A stretch of DNA of 64,000 nucleotides from Chitinophagaceae bacterium (lineage in GTDB: Bacteria; Bacteroidota; Bacteroidia; Chitinophagales; Chitinophagaceae), in assembly GCA_016787065.1 (NCBI GenBank), contig JAEUVD010000053.1, positions 1 to 64,000 of the forward strand, read 5' to 3'. Position numbers and translations under genes: made by a program. The notes beneath the pieces were generated by a model that searched no databases, was not told where the DNA came from, and worked only from the letters and a program-made list of their open reading frames with translations. Of this stretch, positions 19,153 through 27,123 are shown one piece after another (within the stretch, counting starts at the first letter, position 1; each line of letters begins with the position of its first letter).

Positions 19153-20424
19153 ATGAAGATTCTTTTACTCGGTTCTGGTGGCCGCGAGCATGCCTTAGCC
19201 TGGAAAATAGCTCAAAGTAAATTATGTTCCGAACTTTTTATCGCACCCGGTAACCCGGGCACCGCCACTTTAGGAACTAATATTTCTATGTCGGTAAATG
19301 ATTTCGATTCAATCAAATTCTTTTGTATCGAACATCATATAAACATGGTTGTTGTTGGCCCAGAAGACCCCTTGGTTCTCGGGATTTGGGATTTCTTTCA
19401 ACAAGAAGAATTAAAGCATATCATCGTAATTGGACCTTCAAAAAAGGGTGCACAATTAGAGGGAAGTAAAGCCTTTTCCAAAAAATTTATGCAGGAAGAA
19501 CATATTCCAACTGCCGCCTACCAAGAATTTACCGCTGCGAATTATGACGCTGGAATTGCTTATCTCAAACAACATGCCTTACCTATTGTACTCAAAGCTG
19601 ATGGATTAGCGGCTGGTAAAGGGGTGGTAATTGCTCAAACCCATGAAGAAGCACTACAAACTTTTCATGAAATGATTGAAGAACGGAAGTTTGGAGATGC
19701 AAGTGCTAAAGTGGTTGTAGAAGAATTTCTTACAGGAATAGAATGCTCGGTTTTCGTTTTAAGTGATGGAAAAAATTATTGTTTATTACCGGAAGCCAAA
19801 GATTATAAACGTATCGGTGAGGGCGATACCGGACTTAATACAGGAGGTATGGGTGCTATTTCACCGGTGCCTTTTGTGGATGAAAGCTTCCTTCAAAAAG
19901 TAAAAAATAAAATTATTCACCCTACCCTATCAGGACTTCAAAAACGCGCCATAACGTATCGAGGATTTATTTTCTTTGGCATCATAAACGTCCAAAACGA
20001 GCCATACGTTATAGAATATAATTGTAGAATGGGAGACCCGGAAACCGAAGTGGTGATGCCTCGATTAAACAATGATCTAGTTGAAATGTTTGTGCATGTG
20101 GCTAATCAGACTTTGGATACGATTACGTGTCAACACCTTAACCAGCACGCTGCCACAGTTATGTTGGTCAGTGGTGGCTACCCCGAAGATTATGCAAAAG
20201 GAAAAGTTATTGAAGGATTAAACCAACTCAGTGGTAGCATCATTTTTCATGCCGGAACAAAATCGGAACAAACTAACGTTGTAAGCAATGGAGGCCGGGT
20301 ACTAGCGGTTACTTCCTTGGCTTCCAATCTCGCTGATGCTGTTGAACAGTCTAAATTAAATGCTTCTAAAATAACCTTTGAAGGAAAATATTATCGTTCG
20401 GATATAGGCTATGAATTCATTTAA
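19153..20424 (+). CDS. purD: Phosphoribosylamine--glycine ligase PurD
   Basis: It catalyses the second step of purine synthesis, ATP-dependent ligation of glycine to phosphoribosylamine. The N-terminus MKILLLGSGGREHALAWKI is diagnostic. An ATP-grasp domain follows (LKADGLAAGKGV at about 156-167), with the GGMGAISPVP and YNCRMGDPETEV motifs. The 423-residue length is normal. The start ATG at 19153 fits the conserved first strand. TAACTTCG about 30 bases upstream may be a -7 element, but I see no good -33. Confidence 0.97.
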   Translation: MKILLLGSGGREHALAWKIAQSKLCSELFIAPGNPGTATLGTNISMSVNDFDSIKFFCIEHHINMVVVGPEDPLVLGIWDFFQQEELKHIIVIGPSKKGAQLEGSKAFSKKFMQEEHIPTAAYQEFTAANYDAGIAYLKQHALPIVLKADGLAAGKGVVIAQTHEEALQTFHEMIEERKFGDASAKVVVEEFLTGIECSVFVLSDGKNYCLLPEAKDYKRIGEGDTGLNTGGMGAISPVPFVDESFLQKVKNKIIHPTLSGLQKRAITYRGFIFFGIINVQNEPYVIEYNCRMGDPETEVVMPRLNNDLVEMFVHVANQTLDTITCQHLNQHAATVMLVSGGYPEDYAKGKVIEGLNQLSGSIIFHAGTKSEQTNVVSNGGRVLAVTSLASNLADAVEQSKLNASKITFEGKYYRSDIGYEFI

Positions 20425-20513
20425 AAATTGAAGTAATTTGTTTCCACCTCTAATTTAGAAAATAAAGAAACCTATTCGGCGTTATTAAAAAAGTAGGATA
20501 TTTGTTAAGCCCC

Positions 20514-21137
20514 ATGCGTAAACTACTTTTTACCGTTGTTTTATGTTCTATGACGCAACTTTTGTTAGCACAACAAGGGAATTTTGATACCATTCGATTG
20601 GCAGGTATTGTAATTGGAAACGACACACTACCCCATTATTGGTTACGTGAGGTACGAGTGCTAACCGTTTTAGACGAAGATGCTATAGCTATTAGAAAAG
20701 AACGTCGGGCTCAAATGAATGCCTACAATGCCTTACGACGAACCGTTTATACTGTTTATCCTTATGCGGTACAAGCCGGATTTATTTTAAACGACATCGA
20801 CTCTGCTTTAAATGCACTTTATAGTAAAGAAGCAAAACAAGCGTACAAACTTCGAAAAGAAAATGAACTAAACCGGCGATTTAAAAATGAATTGGAAAAT
20901 TTGTCGATTACACAAGGTCAAATTTTAGTAAAACTAATTGCCCGTCAAACAGGGAAGCCTTGCTATCAGATAATTAAAGAGTTAAAAGGAGGATTGAATG
21001 CTCGTATTTGGCAAACGGTTGCTTTATTGTTTGATAATAACTTAAAAAATAATTATGATCCTTCTGGTGAGGATTACATGATAGAAGCTATTGTTCAGGA
21101 AATAGAAGCTCAAGGTCATTTTGAGCGACGTAATTAA
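20514..21137 (+). CDS. DUF4294 family secreted protein
   Basis: I recognise this as a DUF4294-type Bacteroidota protein of unknown function. It has a signal peptide (MRKLLFTVVLCSMTQLLLAQ), a short strand-rich part around IVIGNDTLPHYWLREV, and a long helical Arg/Lys/Glu-rich region with conserved YNALRRTVYTVYPYA and LIARQTGKPCYQIIKELKGG. The second block also occurs in these proteins elsewhere. The ATG at 20514 is preferred over a TTG at 20502 because it begins the signal peptide directly. It lies 90 bases after purD on the same strand. Confidence 0.8.
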   Translation: MRKLLFTVVLCSMTQLLLAQQGNFDTIRLAGIVIGNDTLPHYWLREVRVLTVLDEDAIAIRKERRAQMNAYNALRRTVYTVYPYAVQAGFILNDIDSALNALYSKEAKQAYKLRKENELNRRFKNELENLSITQGQILVKLIARQTGKPCYQIIKELKGGLNARIWQTVALLFDNNLKNNYDPSGEDYMIEAIVQEIEAQGHFERRN

Positions 21138-21258
21138 TTTTTGTCGTCAACATAAAGATATGTTCCGAAAAGATTTACATTCGCAGTCCTTTTAGCGTTT
21201 TGATTCAACGGTTCAATCCACGCTGAATGCTGAATAAGGATTTTTGATCTTTACTTAT

Positions 21259-21346
21259 GGAGAGTTGTCCGAGTGGTCGAAGGAGCACGCCTGGAAAGTG
21301 TGTATATCTCAAAAGGGTATCAAGAGTTCGAATCTCTTACTCTCCG
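21259..21346 (+). tRNA. tRNA-Ser (anticodon GGA)
   Basis: The acceptor stem GGAGAGT pairs with ACTCTCC, with discriminator G. The anticodon stem-loop reads CGCCTGGAAAGTG with GGA in the loop. A long variable arm, typical of class II tRNA-Ser, and a GTTCGAATC T-loop complete it. It has 88 bases and no CCA is encoded. The TACATTCG about 75 bases upstream (21176-21183) may be its -7 element. Confidence 0.95.
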
Positions 21347-21353
21347 CTTATTT

Positions 21354-21412
21354 AAAAAGAGAAAGTGAAAGGCTGGTAATTATTCCGCTGTATGCTTTCT
21401 CTTTTTGTTTTT
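21354..21412 (+). terminator. Terminator-like hairpin behind tRNA-Ser(GGA)
   Basis: A perfect 12-base-pair stem (21354-21365 with 21395-21406) with a 29-base loop is followed by GTTTTTC. It begins 7 bases after the tRNA end. A second, diverged copy lies 119 bases further on. Confidence 0.6.
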
Positions 21413-21546
21413 CATTCACTTTCTATAGAATAATTCTCAGAGCCTTTTAGAAAGAGAAACTGAAAGAGAAACTGAAAGAGAAAGAAATAGGCCGTTAGAT
21501 GTTCCGCTGATTACTTTCTCCTTTTGTTTTTCATTCACTTTCTATA
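21354..21546. repeat. Two copies of a tRNA-adjacent hairpin sequence
   Basis: The segment 21354-21427 recurs at 21473-21546 with an offset of 119 bases. The best-matched part runs from TTCCGCTG to the shared end CATTCACTTTCTATA. Both copies contain TTCCGCT, resembling the 3' end of the neighbouring tRNA-Ser. Between them lies a run of GAAACTGAAAGA 12-mers. The second copy ends inside the last codons of tatD. Confidence 0.75.
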
Positions 21547-22315
21547 AATGGTAATCTTTAAATAACTTTTCGGCATTCAATGTAGTAATTTCCTCTACCT
21601 CTGTAGTACTCACGCCCTTCAATTCCGCTAGTTTCTCCGCCACTATTTTCACATATAAACTTTCATTGCGTTTACCACGAAACGGGTGTGGTGTTAAATA
21701 CGGCGCGTCGGTTTCTAAAACTAGATGCTTCAAATCTATCCGTTGAATCACTTCTTGAATACCCGCATTTTTGTATGTTAAAACACCACCAATACCTAAA
21801 TAAAAGTTCATATCGATAAGTTGAGAAGCTATTTCATAGCTACCTGTAAAGCAATGGAATACACCTCGAATTCCTTTCGAATGATATTCACGCACAATAT
21901 CAACGGTATCCTGCATAGAATCTCTGGTATGAATAACAACAGGCCGATTAAATTCAATGGCCCATTCGAGTTGTTGTCGGAAGGCATGTTTTTGCTGTTC
22001 TACAAACGTTTTATCCCAATAATAATCGAGACCGATTTCTCCAACTGCGGAGAAAGATCGCTTGTCTAACCAAGAACGAACAATTCGCAGTTCTTCCTGA
22101 TAGTTTTCTTTAATGTAACAGGGATGAACACCCATCATAGAAAAACAATGTTCTGGAAACTCATCTTCAACCGCTAGCATGCCATCGATCGTAGTGCTAT
22201 CACAATTCGGCAAGTACATTTTACCTACGCCTCCACTAATCGCACGAAGTATCATTTCCGAACGATCGGCTTCAAATTTTTCATCATATAAATGGGTATG
22301 CGTGTCGATCAACAT
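21542..22315 (-). CDS. TatD family metal-dependent hydrolase
   Basis: A cytoplasmic TIM-barrel metallohydrolase; family members have 3'-5' exonuclease or DNase activity on nucleic acids. The metal-binding start IDTHTHLYDEKF (residues 3-14), GVHPCYI, AVGEIGLDYYW, PVVIHTRDS, GVFHCFTGS and LETDAPYLTPHPFRGKRNE match the family blocks in order. The 257-residue length is normal. It converges with tRNA-Ser(GGA) and its hairpin repeats. Confidence 0.92.
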   Translation of the reverse strand: MLIDTHTHLYDEKFEADRSEMILRAISGGVGKMYLPNCDSTTIDGMLAVEDEFPEHCFSMMGVHPCYIKENYQEELRIVRSWLDKRSFSAVGEIGLDYYWDKTFVEQQKHAFRQQLEWAIEFNRPVVIHTRDSMQDTVDIVREYHSKGIRGVFHCFTGSYEIASQLIDMNFYLGIGGVLTYKNAGIQEVIQRIDLKHLVLETDAPYLTPHPFRGKRNESLYVKIVAEKLAELKGVSTTEVEEITTLNAEKLFKDYHL

Positions 22316-22419
22316 GCCGCAAAAGTAATGGAGTTAATGCTTCGATTTCCTTTACTTTCAAATCAATTAATAAAAACTACTCGATTCTTTGGTTCTTGCA
22401 AAACCAAGCAGAACAAAAA

Positions 22420-25239
22420 TTAGTTCAACTCCTCTTTCAAAAATTTACCCGTTAAACTTTCTTTTACTTTAGCCACTTCTTCCGGTGTACCCTCGGCTAT
22501 AATTCTTCCGCCACCGCTACCTCCTTCCGGGCCTAAATCGATGATATGATCTGCTACTTTTATTACATCCAGGTTATGCTCAATTACCAAAACGGTATTG
22601 CCTTTGTCGGCTAATTTATTCAACACATGTAACAACATTTGTATATCCTGAAAATGTAAACCTGTTGTGGGTTCATCCAGAATATAAAATGTTTTACCTG
22701 TATCCTTCTTACTTAATTCTGTGGCCAACTTAACACGCTGTGCTTCGCCACCACTGAGTGTAGTAGCACTTTGTCCGAGAGCGATATAGCCTAGCCCAAC
22801 ATCTTCAAGCGTTTTTATTTTACGATAAATCGATGGCATGGCTACAAAAAATTCGGTAGCCTCACTTACCGTCATTTCTAGAATATCCGCAATCGACTTT
22901 CCTTTATAGCGTATCTCCAGTGTTTCTCGATTAAAACGCTTCCCCTGACAGCGTTCACACAATACATGTACATCCGGAAGAAAATTCATTTCAATCGTTT
23001 TCATTCCACCACCTTCACACTCCTCACAACGTCCTCCTTTCACGTTAAAAGAAAAACGACCTGGTTTATACCCTCTGATTTTAGCTTCCGGAATGATCGA
23101 AAATAATTGTCGTATATCATTGAAGAAATTGCAATACGTGGCCGGATTACTTCGGGGCGTTCGCCCGATGGGCGATTGATCTATTTCAATAACCTTATCA
23201 ATGTGTTCCAACCCATCAATGCTTTTATAAGGCATGGGTTGCGTTTTACTTTTATATACATATTGCGATAGTATCGGATAGAATGTTTCCGTAATTAAGG
23301 TTGATTTTCCACTACCGGAAACACCGGTAACACCGATAAATTTTCCCAGCGGAAATTTTACCTGTACGTTCTTCAAATTATTTCCACTTACCCCTTTCAA
23401 AACAATATGTTTGCCATTACCTTTTCTGCGTTCTGCCGGAACTTCGATTTTCTTCGTTCCTTTCAGAAAATCTGCTGTGGGCGTTTTATGTTTTAAAAAT
23501 TGTTTCGGTGTTCCTTCACTTACAATAGCACCTCCTAACCTTCCGGCTCCTGGACCAATGTCAATCAAATGATCGGCATGAAGCATAATGTCTTTATCGT
23601 GTTCCACTACAATAACAGTATTGCCAACATCACGCAAATTTTGTAAGGCTTTAATCAATCGTTCGTTATCACGTTGGTGCAAACCAATACTTGGCTCATC
23701 CAAAATATACGTAATCCCCTTTAGCTTTGAACCGATTTGCGTAGCTAAACGAATACGTTGACTTTCGCCTCCACTCAAACTTCTCGACACCCGATTCAAG
23801 GTTAAATAATCGAGTCCAACTTCTAATAAAAAATCTAACCGTTCTTCAATTTCTTTGAGAATTTCTTTCGCAATGAGTTGTTGCTTTTTCGAAATACGCT
23901 TTTCTATCCCTTTCAACCATTGCTTCAATTCGCTCAAATTCATACAACTCAATTCAAAAATAGTTTTGTTGTCAAATTTGAACCAATTGCTTTCCTTGCG
24001 TAAACGACTACCCTCACACGTTGGACAAGTGTTCATAACCATAAAACGCTCTGCCCATTGTCGTATATGTTCGCTACTTGTATCGTTAAACCAACGAACT
24101 ACCATATTTACAATGCCTTCAAAATTGGTAGTATAGTTTTGCGGCCCTTCTTCGTAATCAACCGTAATATCTACTTTTTCTTCTGAACCATAAAGCACCA
24201 TATTCAATGCTTTTTCAGATAAGGTAGAAATTGGTTTATGAATATCAAATTTATATTGCTTACCAAGAGCCTGAACTTGTTGATAGAGGTAGTTATCGCG
24301 CGCTAATCCAAGTGGTGCTATACCACCATCGGCTATCGACACGTTTTTGTCGGGAAGAACGGCTTCCATATCAATAGCATAAACAGTACCTAATCCTTTG
24401 CATTGCGAACAAGAACCATAAGGGGAATTGAAGGAAAATGTATTCGGTGAAGGTTCGTCGTAAGATAAACCGGTATCCGCACACATCAATTGTTTAGAAA
24501 GCAAACGCACCTTTTCCGGTTGATCGTACTCAACCACCAACACCTGATCATTGCCTTGTTTTAGGGCATTTTGCAAACTTTCTATCAAACGTAATCGGGC
24601 ATCTTTATCGGCAGTTAAACGATCAATAACCACTTCAATATCATGAAGCTTATATCGGTCAACTTGCATTTTTTCTTTCAACTCCAAAAACTCCCCATCA
24701 ACGCGAACGCGCAAAAAACCTTGTTTGCGAAGTTGTTCAAACAACTCGCGGTAATGTCCTTTACGGCCTTTTACGATAGGTGCTAACAACACAATTTTCT
24801 TTCCTGAATATTTTTCAAGAATAAGATCTAACATTTCCTCTTCACTATATCGAACCATTTTCTTTCCGGTATTATAGCTAAAGGCTTCACCAGCTCTTGC
24901 GAATAACAAACGAAGGAAATCATAAATTTCCGTAACCGTTCCAACGGTTGAACGCGGACTTTTATTCGTTGTTTTTTGTTCTATTGCCACTACCGGCGAT
25001 AAGCCATCAATTTTATCAACATCGGGTCGTTCCATATTGCCGATAAACTGTCGTGCATACGCTGAAAAACTATCCATGTACCGTCGTTGTCCTTCCGCAT
25101 GAATTGTATCAAACGCCAAACTACTCTTACCGCTTCCGCTAATTCCGGTTATTACGGTGAGTTTGTTTTTCGGTATTTTAAGATGAATATTTTTGAGGTT
25201 ATGCTCTCGGGCACCAATCACTTCAATATAATCGCTCAT
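22420..25239 (-). CDS. uvrA: Excinuclease ABC subunit UvrA
   Basis: The DNA-damage recognition ATPase of nucleotide excision repair. It has tandem ABC modules, with Walker A loops GISGSGKSS (residues 32-40) and GVSGSGKST, and two LSGGE(S/A)QR(I/V) signature motifs. Zinc-finger cysteines appear in CSQCKGLG, CPTCEGSRL, and the pair CEECEGGG/CERCQGKRF of the C-terminal zinc module. The length of 939 residues is normal. It is a single gene, likely co-directional with the small membrane protein behind it. Confidence 0.98.
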   Translation of the reverse strand: MSDYIEVIGAREHNLKNIHLKIPKNKLTVITGISGSGKSSLAFDTIHAEGQRRYMDSFSAYARQFIGNMERPDVDKIDGLSPVVAIEQKTTNKSPRSTVGTVTEIYDFLRLLFARAGEAFSYNTGKKMVRYSEEEMLDLILEKYSGKKIVLLAPIVKGRKGHYRELFEQLRKQGFLRVRVDGEFLELKEKMQVDRYKLHDIEVVIDRLTADKDARLRLIESLQNALKQGNDQVLVVEYDQPEKVRLLSKQLMCADTGLSYDEPSPNTFSFNSPYGSCSQCKGLGTVYAIDMEAVLPDKNVSIADGGIAPLGLARDNYLYQQVQALGKQYKFDIHKPISTLSEKALNMVLYGSEEKVDITVDYEEGPQNYTTNFEGIVNMVVRWFNDTSSEHIRQWAERFMVMNTCPTCEGSRLRKESNWFKFDNKTIFELSCMNLSELKQWLKGIEKRISKKQQLIAKEILKEIEERLDFLLEVGLDYLTLNRVSRSLSGGESQRIRLATQIGSKLKGITYILDEPSIGLHQRDNERLIKALQNLRDVGNTVIVVEHDKDIMLHADHLIDIGPGAGRLGGAIVSEGTPKQFLKHKTPTADFLKGTKKIEVPAERRKGNGKHIVLKGVSGNNLKNVQVKFPLGKFIGVTGVSGSGKSTLITETFYPILSQYVYKSKTQPMPYKSIDGLEHIDKVIEIDQSPIGRTPRSNPATYCNFFNDIRQLFSIIPEAKIRGYKPGRFSFNVKGGRCEECEGGGMKTIEMNFLPDVHVLCERCQGKRFNRETLEIRYKGKSIADILEMTVSEATEFFVAMPSIYRKIKTLEDVGLGYIALGQSATTLSGGEAQRVKLATELSKKDTGKTFYILDEPTTGLHFQDIQMLLHVLNKLADKGNTVLVIEHNLDVIKVADHIIDLGPEGGSGGGRIIAEGTPEEVAKVKESLTGKFLKEELN

Positions 25240-25261
25240 CCTCTTTCAACAAAATTTAAAA

Positions 25262-25723
25262 TTAAAACCATCCTAAGGCTTCAAATCCTTTACGGAATGG
25301 CCAAGGTATCGTGGCTAACAAAATAAGAATTACGATAAGGTTCCAGATAAAAAAGGTTTTGAATTTAGCCGGACCATCAAGCGCACGTTTACATTTGGCT
25401 CTCCCGATATGCAGTAAAATAAAAGCGAGTAGCATACCGGTAATGTGTTCAATCGCAAAGAAACGAAAGAAGCCATCATGCATCACTTCCTTCATGCCCA
25501 TCAAGCTAATATTTCTAAAACCTATGGAACTTGTAAAATACAATATCAACCCAATTAAAACCTGAACATCAACTAGCGATACATAAATCACCTGACTGAG
25601 GTTATCGGTTTTACTGAACGAAGATTTTGAACTCATACCAATAAAGGAACGAATTAGCGTATAAAACGCCATAAGTACAACAGCCCAACGAAGGAGGCTG
25701 TGAAGGTCTTTTAATGAATCCAT
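25262..25723 (-). CDS. Small four-helix membrane protein, cytochrome-b-like family
   Basis: A 154-residue protein with four hydrophobic helices and several histidines in or near them (HSLLRW near the N-terminus, IEHITG, LLHIGRA). This resembles a Bacteroidota family often labelled 'cytochrome B', but haem binding is not shown by the sequence alone. The start is placed at the ATG of MDSLKDLHSLL (25723); the frame continues to 25801, but the extra 26 residues are polar and unlike a membrane protein start. It lies 22 bases before the uvrA start on the same strand side. Confidence 0.65.
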   Translation of the reverse strand: MDSLKDLHSLLRWAVVLMAFYTLIRSFIGMSSKSSFSKTDNLSQVIYVSLVDVQVLIGLILYFTSSIGFRNISLMGMKEVMHDGFFRFFAIEHITGMLLAFILLHIGRAKCKRALDGPAKFKTFFIWNLIVILILLATIPWPFRKGFEALGWF

Positions 25724-25842
25724 GACGAAGTGAAATTTGCGCGTAAAGGTAGGCGATTCCGTTGGAAAGAAAGCAGTGAATTTATACGGATAAAATGCCA
25801 ACTATATAGGCCGGGGTTCAAATTAATTCATCGTTGTATGTA

Positions 25843-26409
25843 TTAATTAGAAAGGGCTTCTTGTCCTTGAAGTATACAATTGATTTGATGTAGATGTCGA
25901 ATGGAATGATTTATGGTAAAACGAAAAACGTCGCACAGTTTTAATCGTATCCAAGGAGATATGGAAATTGGAATTCTAATTTTATTCATGTTTACATGTT
26001 CCGAAGCATGCAGCAACCGCAACATCGTTTGTTGTTGTTGCAGAAAACGGTCGATAACTTGTATATCCGTTGATCCGTAAATCGGGTTTTTATCATTGAA
26101 GGTTTTCATTTTCTTACCACCCTCTTTAGGAAGCATACTTTCGGCAAAGTAATTTCCCAACCATCCACTACGAACATGTGCTTGAGCTTTGGTGCTTGAG
26201 GCGTCTATTGCTTCCTTGATTTTAGGCAAATAATAATCGCCATATAGATTAAGATGTTCCAAACATTCCAGTACACTCCATGTTTCTGAATTTCGTTTCC
26301 ATTGTAAGGCTTCCATTCCCTTACTTCGCAGTACTTCTACTTGAAGTATAAAATTGTTTGTTTTCTGAACACAATCTTGAATAAAATCTGTGGTACTTGT
26401 TGTAAACAT
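25843..26409 (-). CDS. DinB-like four-helix protein
   Basis: The pattern of four long helices with WSVLECLEHLNLYGDYYLP (about residues 42-60) and a late ITINHSIRHLHQI-like segment fits the DinB/YfiT putative metalloenzyme superfamily; these proteins usually bind one metal through three histidines. The substrate is unknown. The start is put at the ATG of MFTTSTTDFIQ (26409); the frame extends to 26454, abutting the regulator gene. It is probably transcribed with the Crp-like gene upstream, a frequent pairing in Bacteroidota. Confidence 0.75.
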   Translation of the reverse strand: MFTTSTTDFIQDCVQKTNNFILQVEVLRSKGMEALQWKRNSETWSVLECLEHLNLYGDYYLPKIKEAIDASSTKAQAHVRSGWLGNYFAESMLPKEGGKKMKTFNDKNPIYGSTDIQVIDRFLQQQQTMLRLLHASEHVNMNKIRIPISISPWIRLKLCDVFRFTINHSIRHLHQINCILQGQEALSN

Positions 26410-26454
26410 AAACGCAAAGTTGTGATGTGCATGATAAAAAAATCTTGCGTTCAA

Positions 26455-26964
26455 TCAAGACTTTTTCAGGCGCGATAAGGTTTCCGCACTCATACGCAAG
26501 TAATTGGCAATATATCTGTTCGGTACTTCTTGAAATAATTGAGGACTGCGTTGTAATACCCTCCGATAGCGCTCTTCAGGGGATGTAGTGAGAATATCCA
26601 TTTCTCTATCCAATTGTTGCATTACTAAACTTTGCAGTATGTTTATCCAGAGTTGCTGTTGTTCTCTCCCTTCTTCAAAAAACTCCATAATTCGTTGCTT
26701 GGGAATAATCCCTATGGTGACCTTCTTAATTGCTTCAATAATTAAAGGCGAGGGTTTATCTTCCAAAAAAGAATCGAGCGCTACCACTAAATTGGTTCGA
26801 TATCCAAACCGAATGATTTGCTCATGGATTCCATCCATGAAATAAATTTTTAAACTTCCCTCTTCGATGTAGTACACATGCGTGTCTATGCTTCCCTCTT
26901 TTTTGAGCAACTCACCACGTTGAAGGGTTCTTCTTTTGTCAATTAAAGTTAGTAGCGCTTCCAT
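26455..26964 (-). CDS. Crp/Fnr family transcriptional regulator
   Basis: It has an N-terminal cyclic-nucleotide-binding-like beta-roll (about residues 10-115, GELLKKEGSIDTHVYYIEEG), a dimerisation helix and a compact C-terminal winged helix ending VPNRYIANYLRMSAETLSRLKK. The protein is short (169 residues) and stops right after the recognition helix, as many Bacteroidota Crp-like proteins do. The cAMP-contacting residues of E. coli Crp are not obviously conserved, so the ligand is unknown. It sits directly before the DinB-like gene. Confidence 0.85.
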   Translation of the reverse strand: MEALLTLIDKRRTLQRGELLKKEGSIDTHVYYIEEGSLKIYFMDGIHEQIIRFGYRTNLVVALDSFLEDKPSPLIIEAIKKVTIGIIPKQRIMEFFEEGREQQQLWINILQSLVMQQLDREMDILTTSPEERYRRVLQRSPQLFQEVPNRYIANYLRMSAETLSRLKKS

Positions 26965-27123
26965 ACTATTTCATGCGTTTCAAAAGTAATTGGCTTTGTA
27001 CAAACACATTCTTTTTAGTGAAATAGCTCCGGAAAAACGCAATTGAAACAGCATTTCTTCCTGTTAAAGTTTGTGCATTTGCAAAAGGAGTTTATTACAT
27101 TTGGGAAAAATAATAATTTAATC

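Noticed and set aside
21244..21450. 68-codon frame across tRNA-Ser(GGA)
   Set aside because: It covers the tRNA and the hairpin repeats; no protein features.
21464..21490. Tandem GAAACTGAAAGA 12-mers considered as the start of a CRISPR-like array
   Set aside because: Only about two and a half short contiguous units with no spacers; no cas genes in the window.
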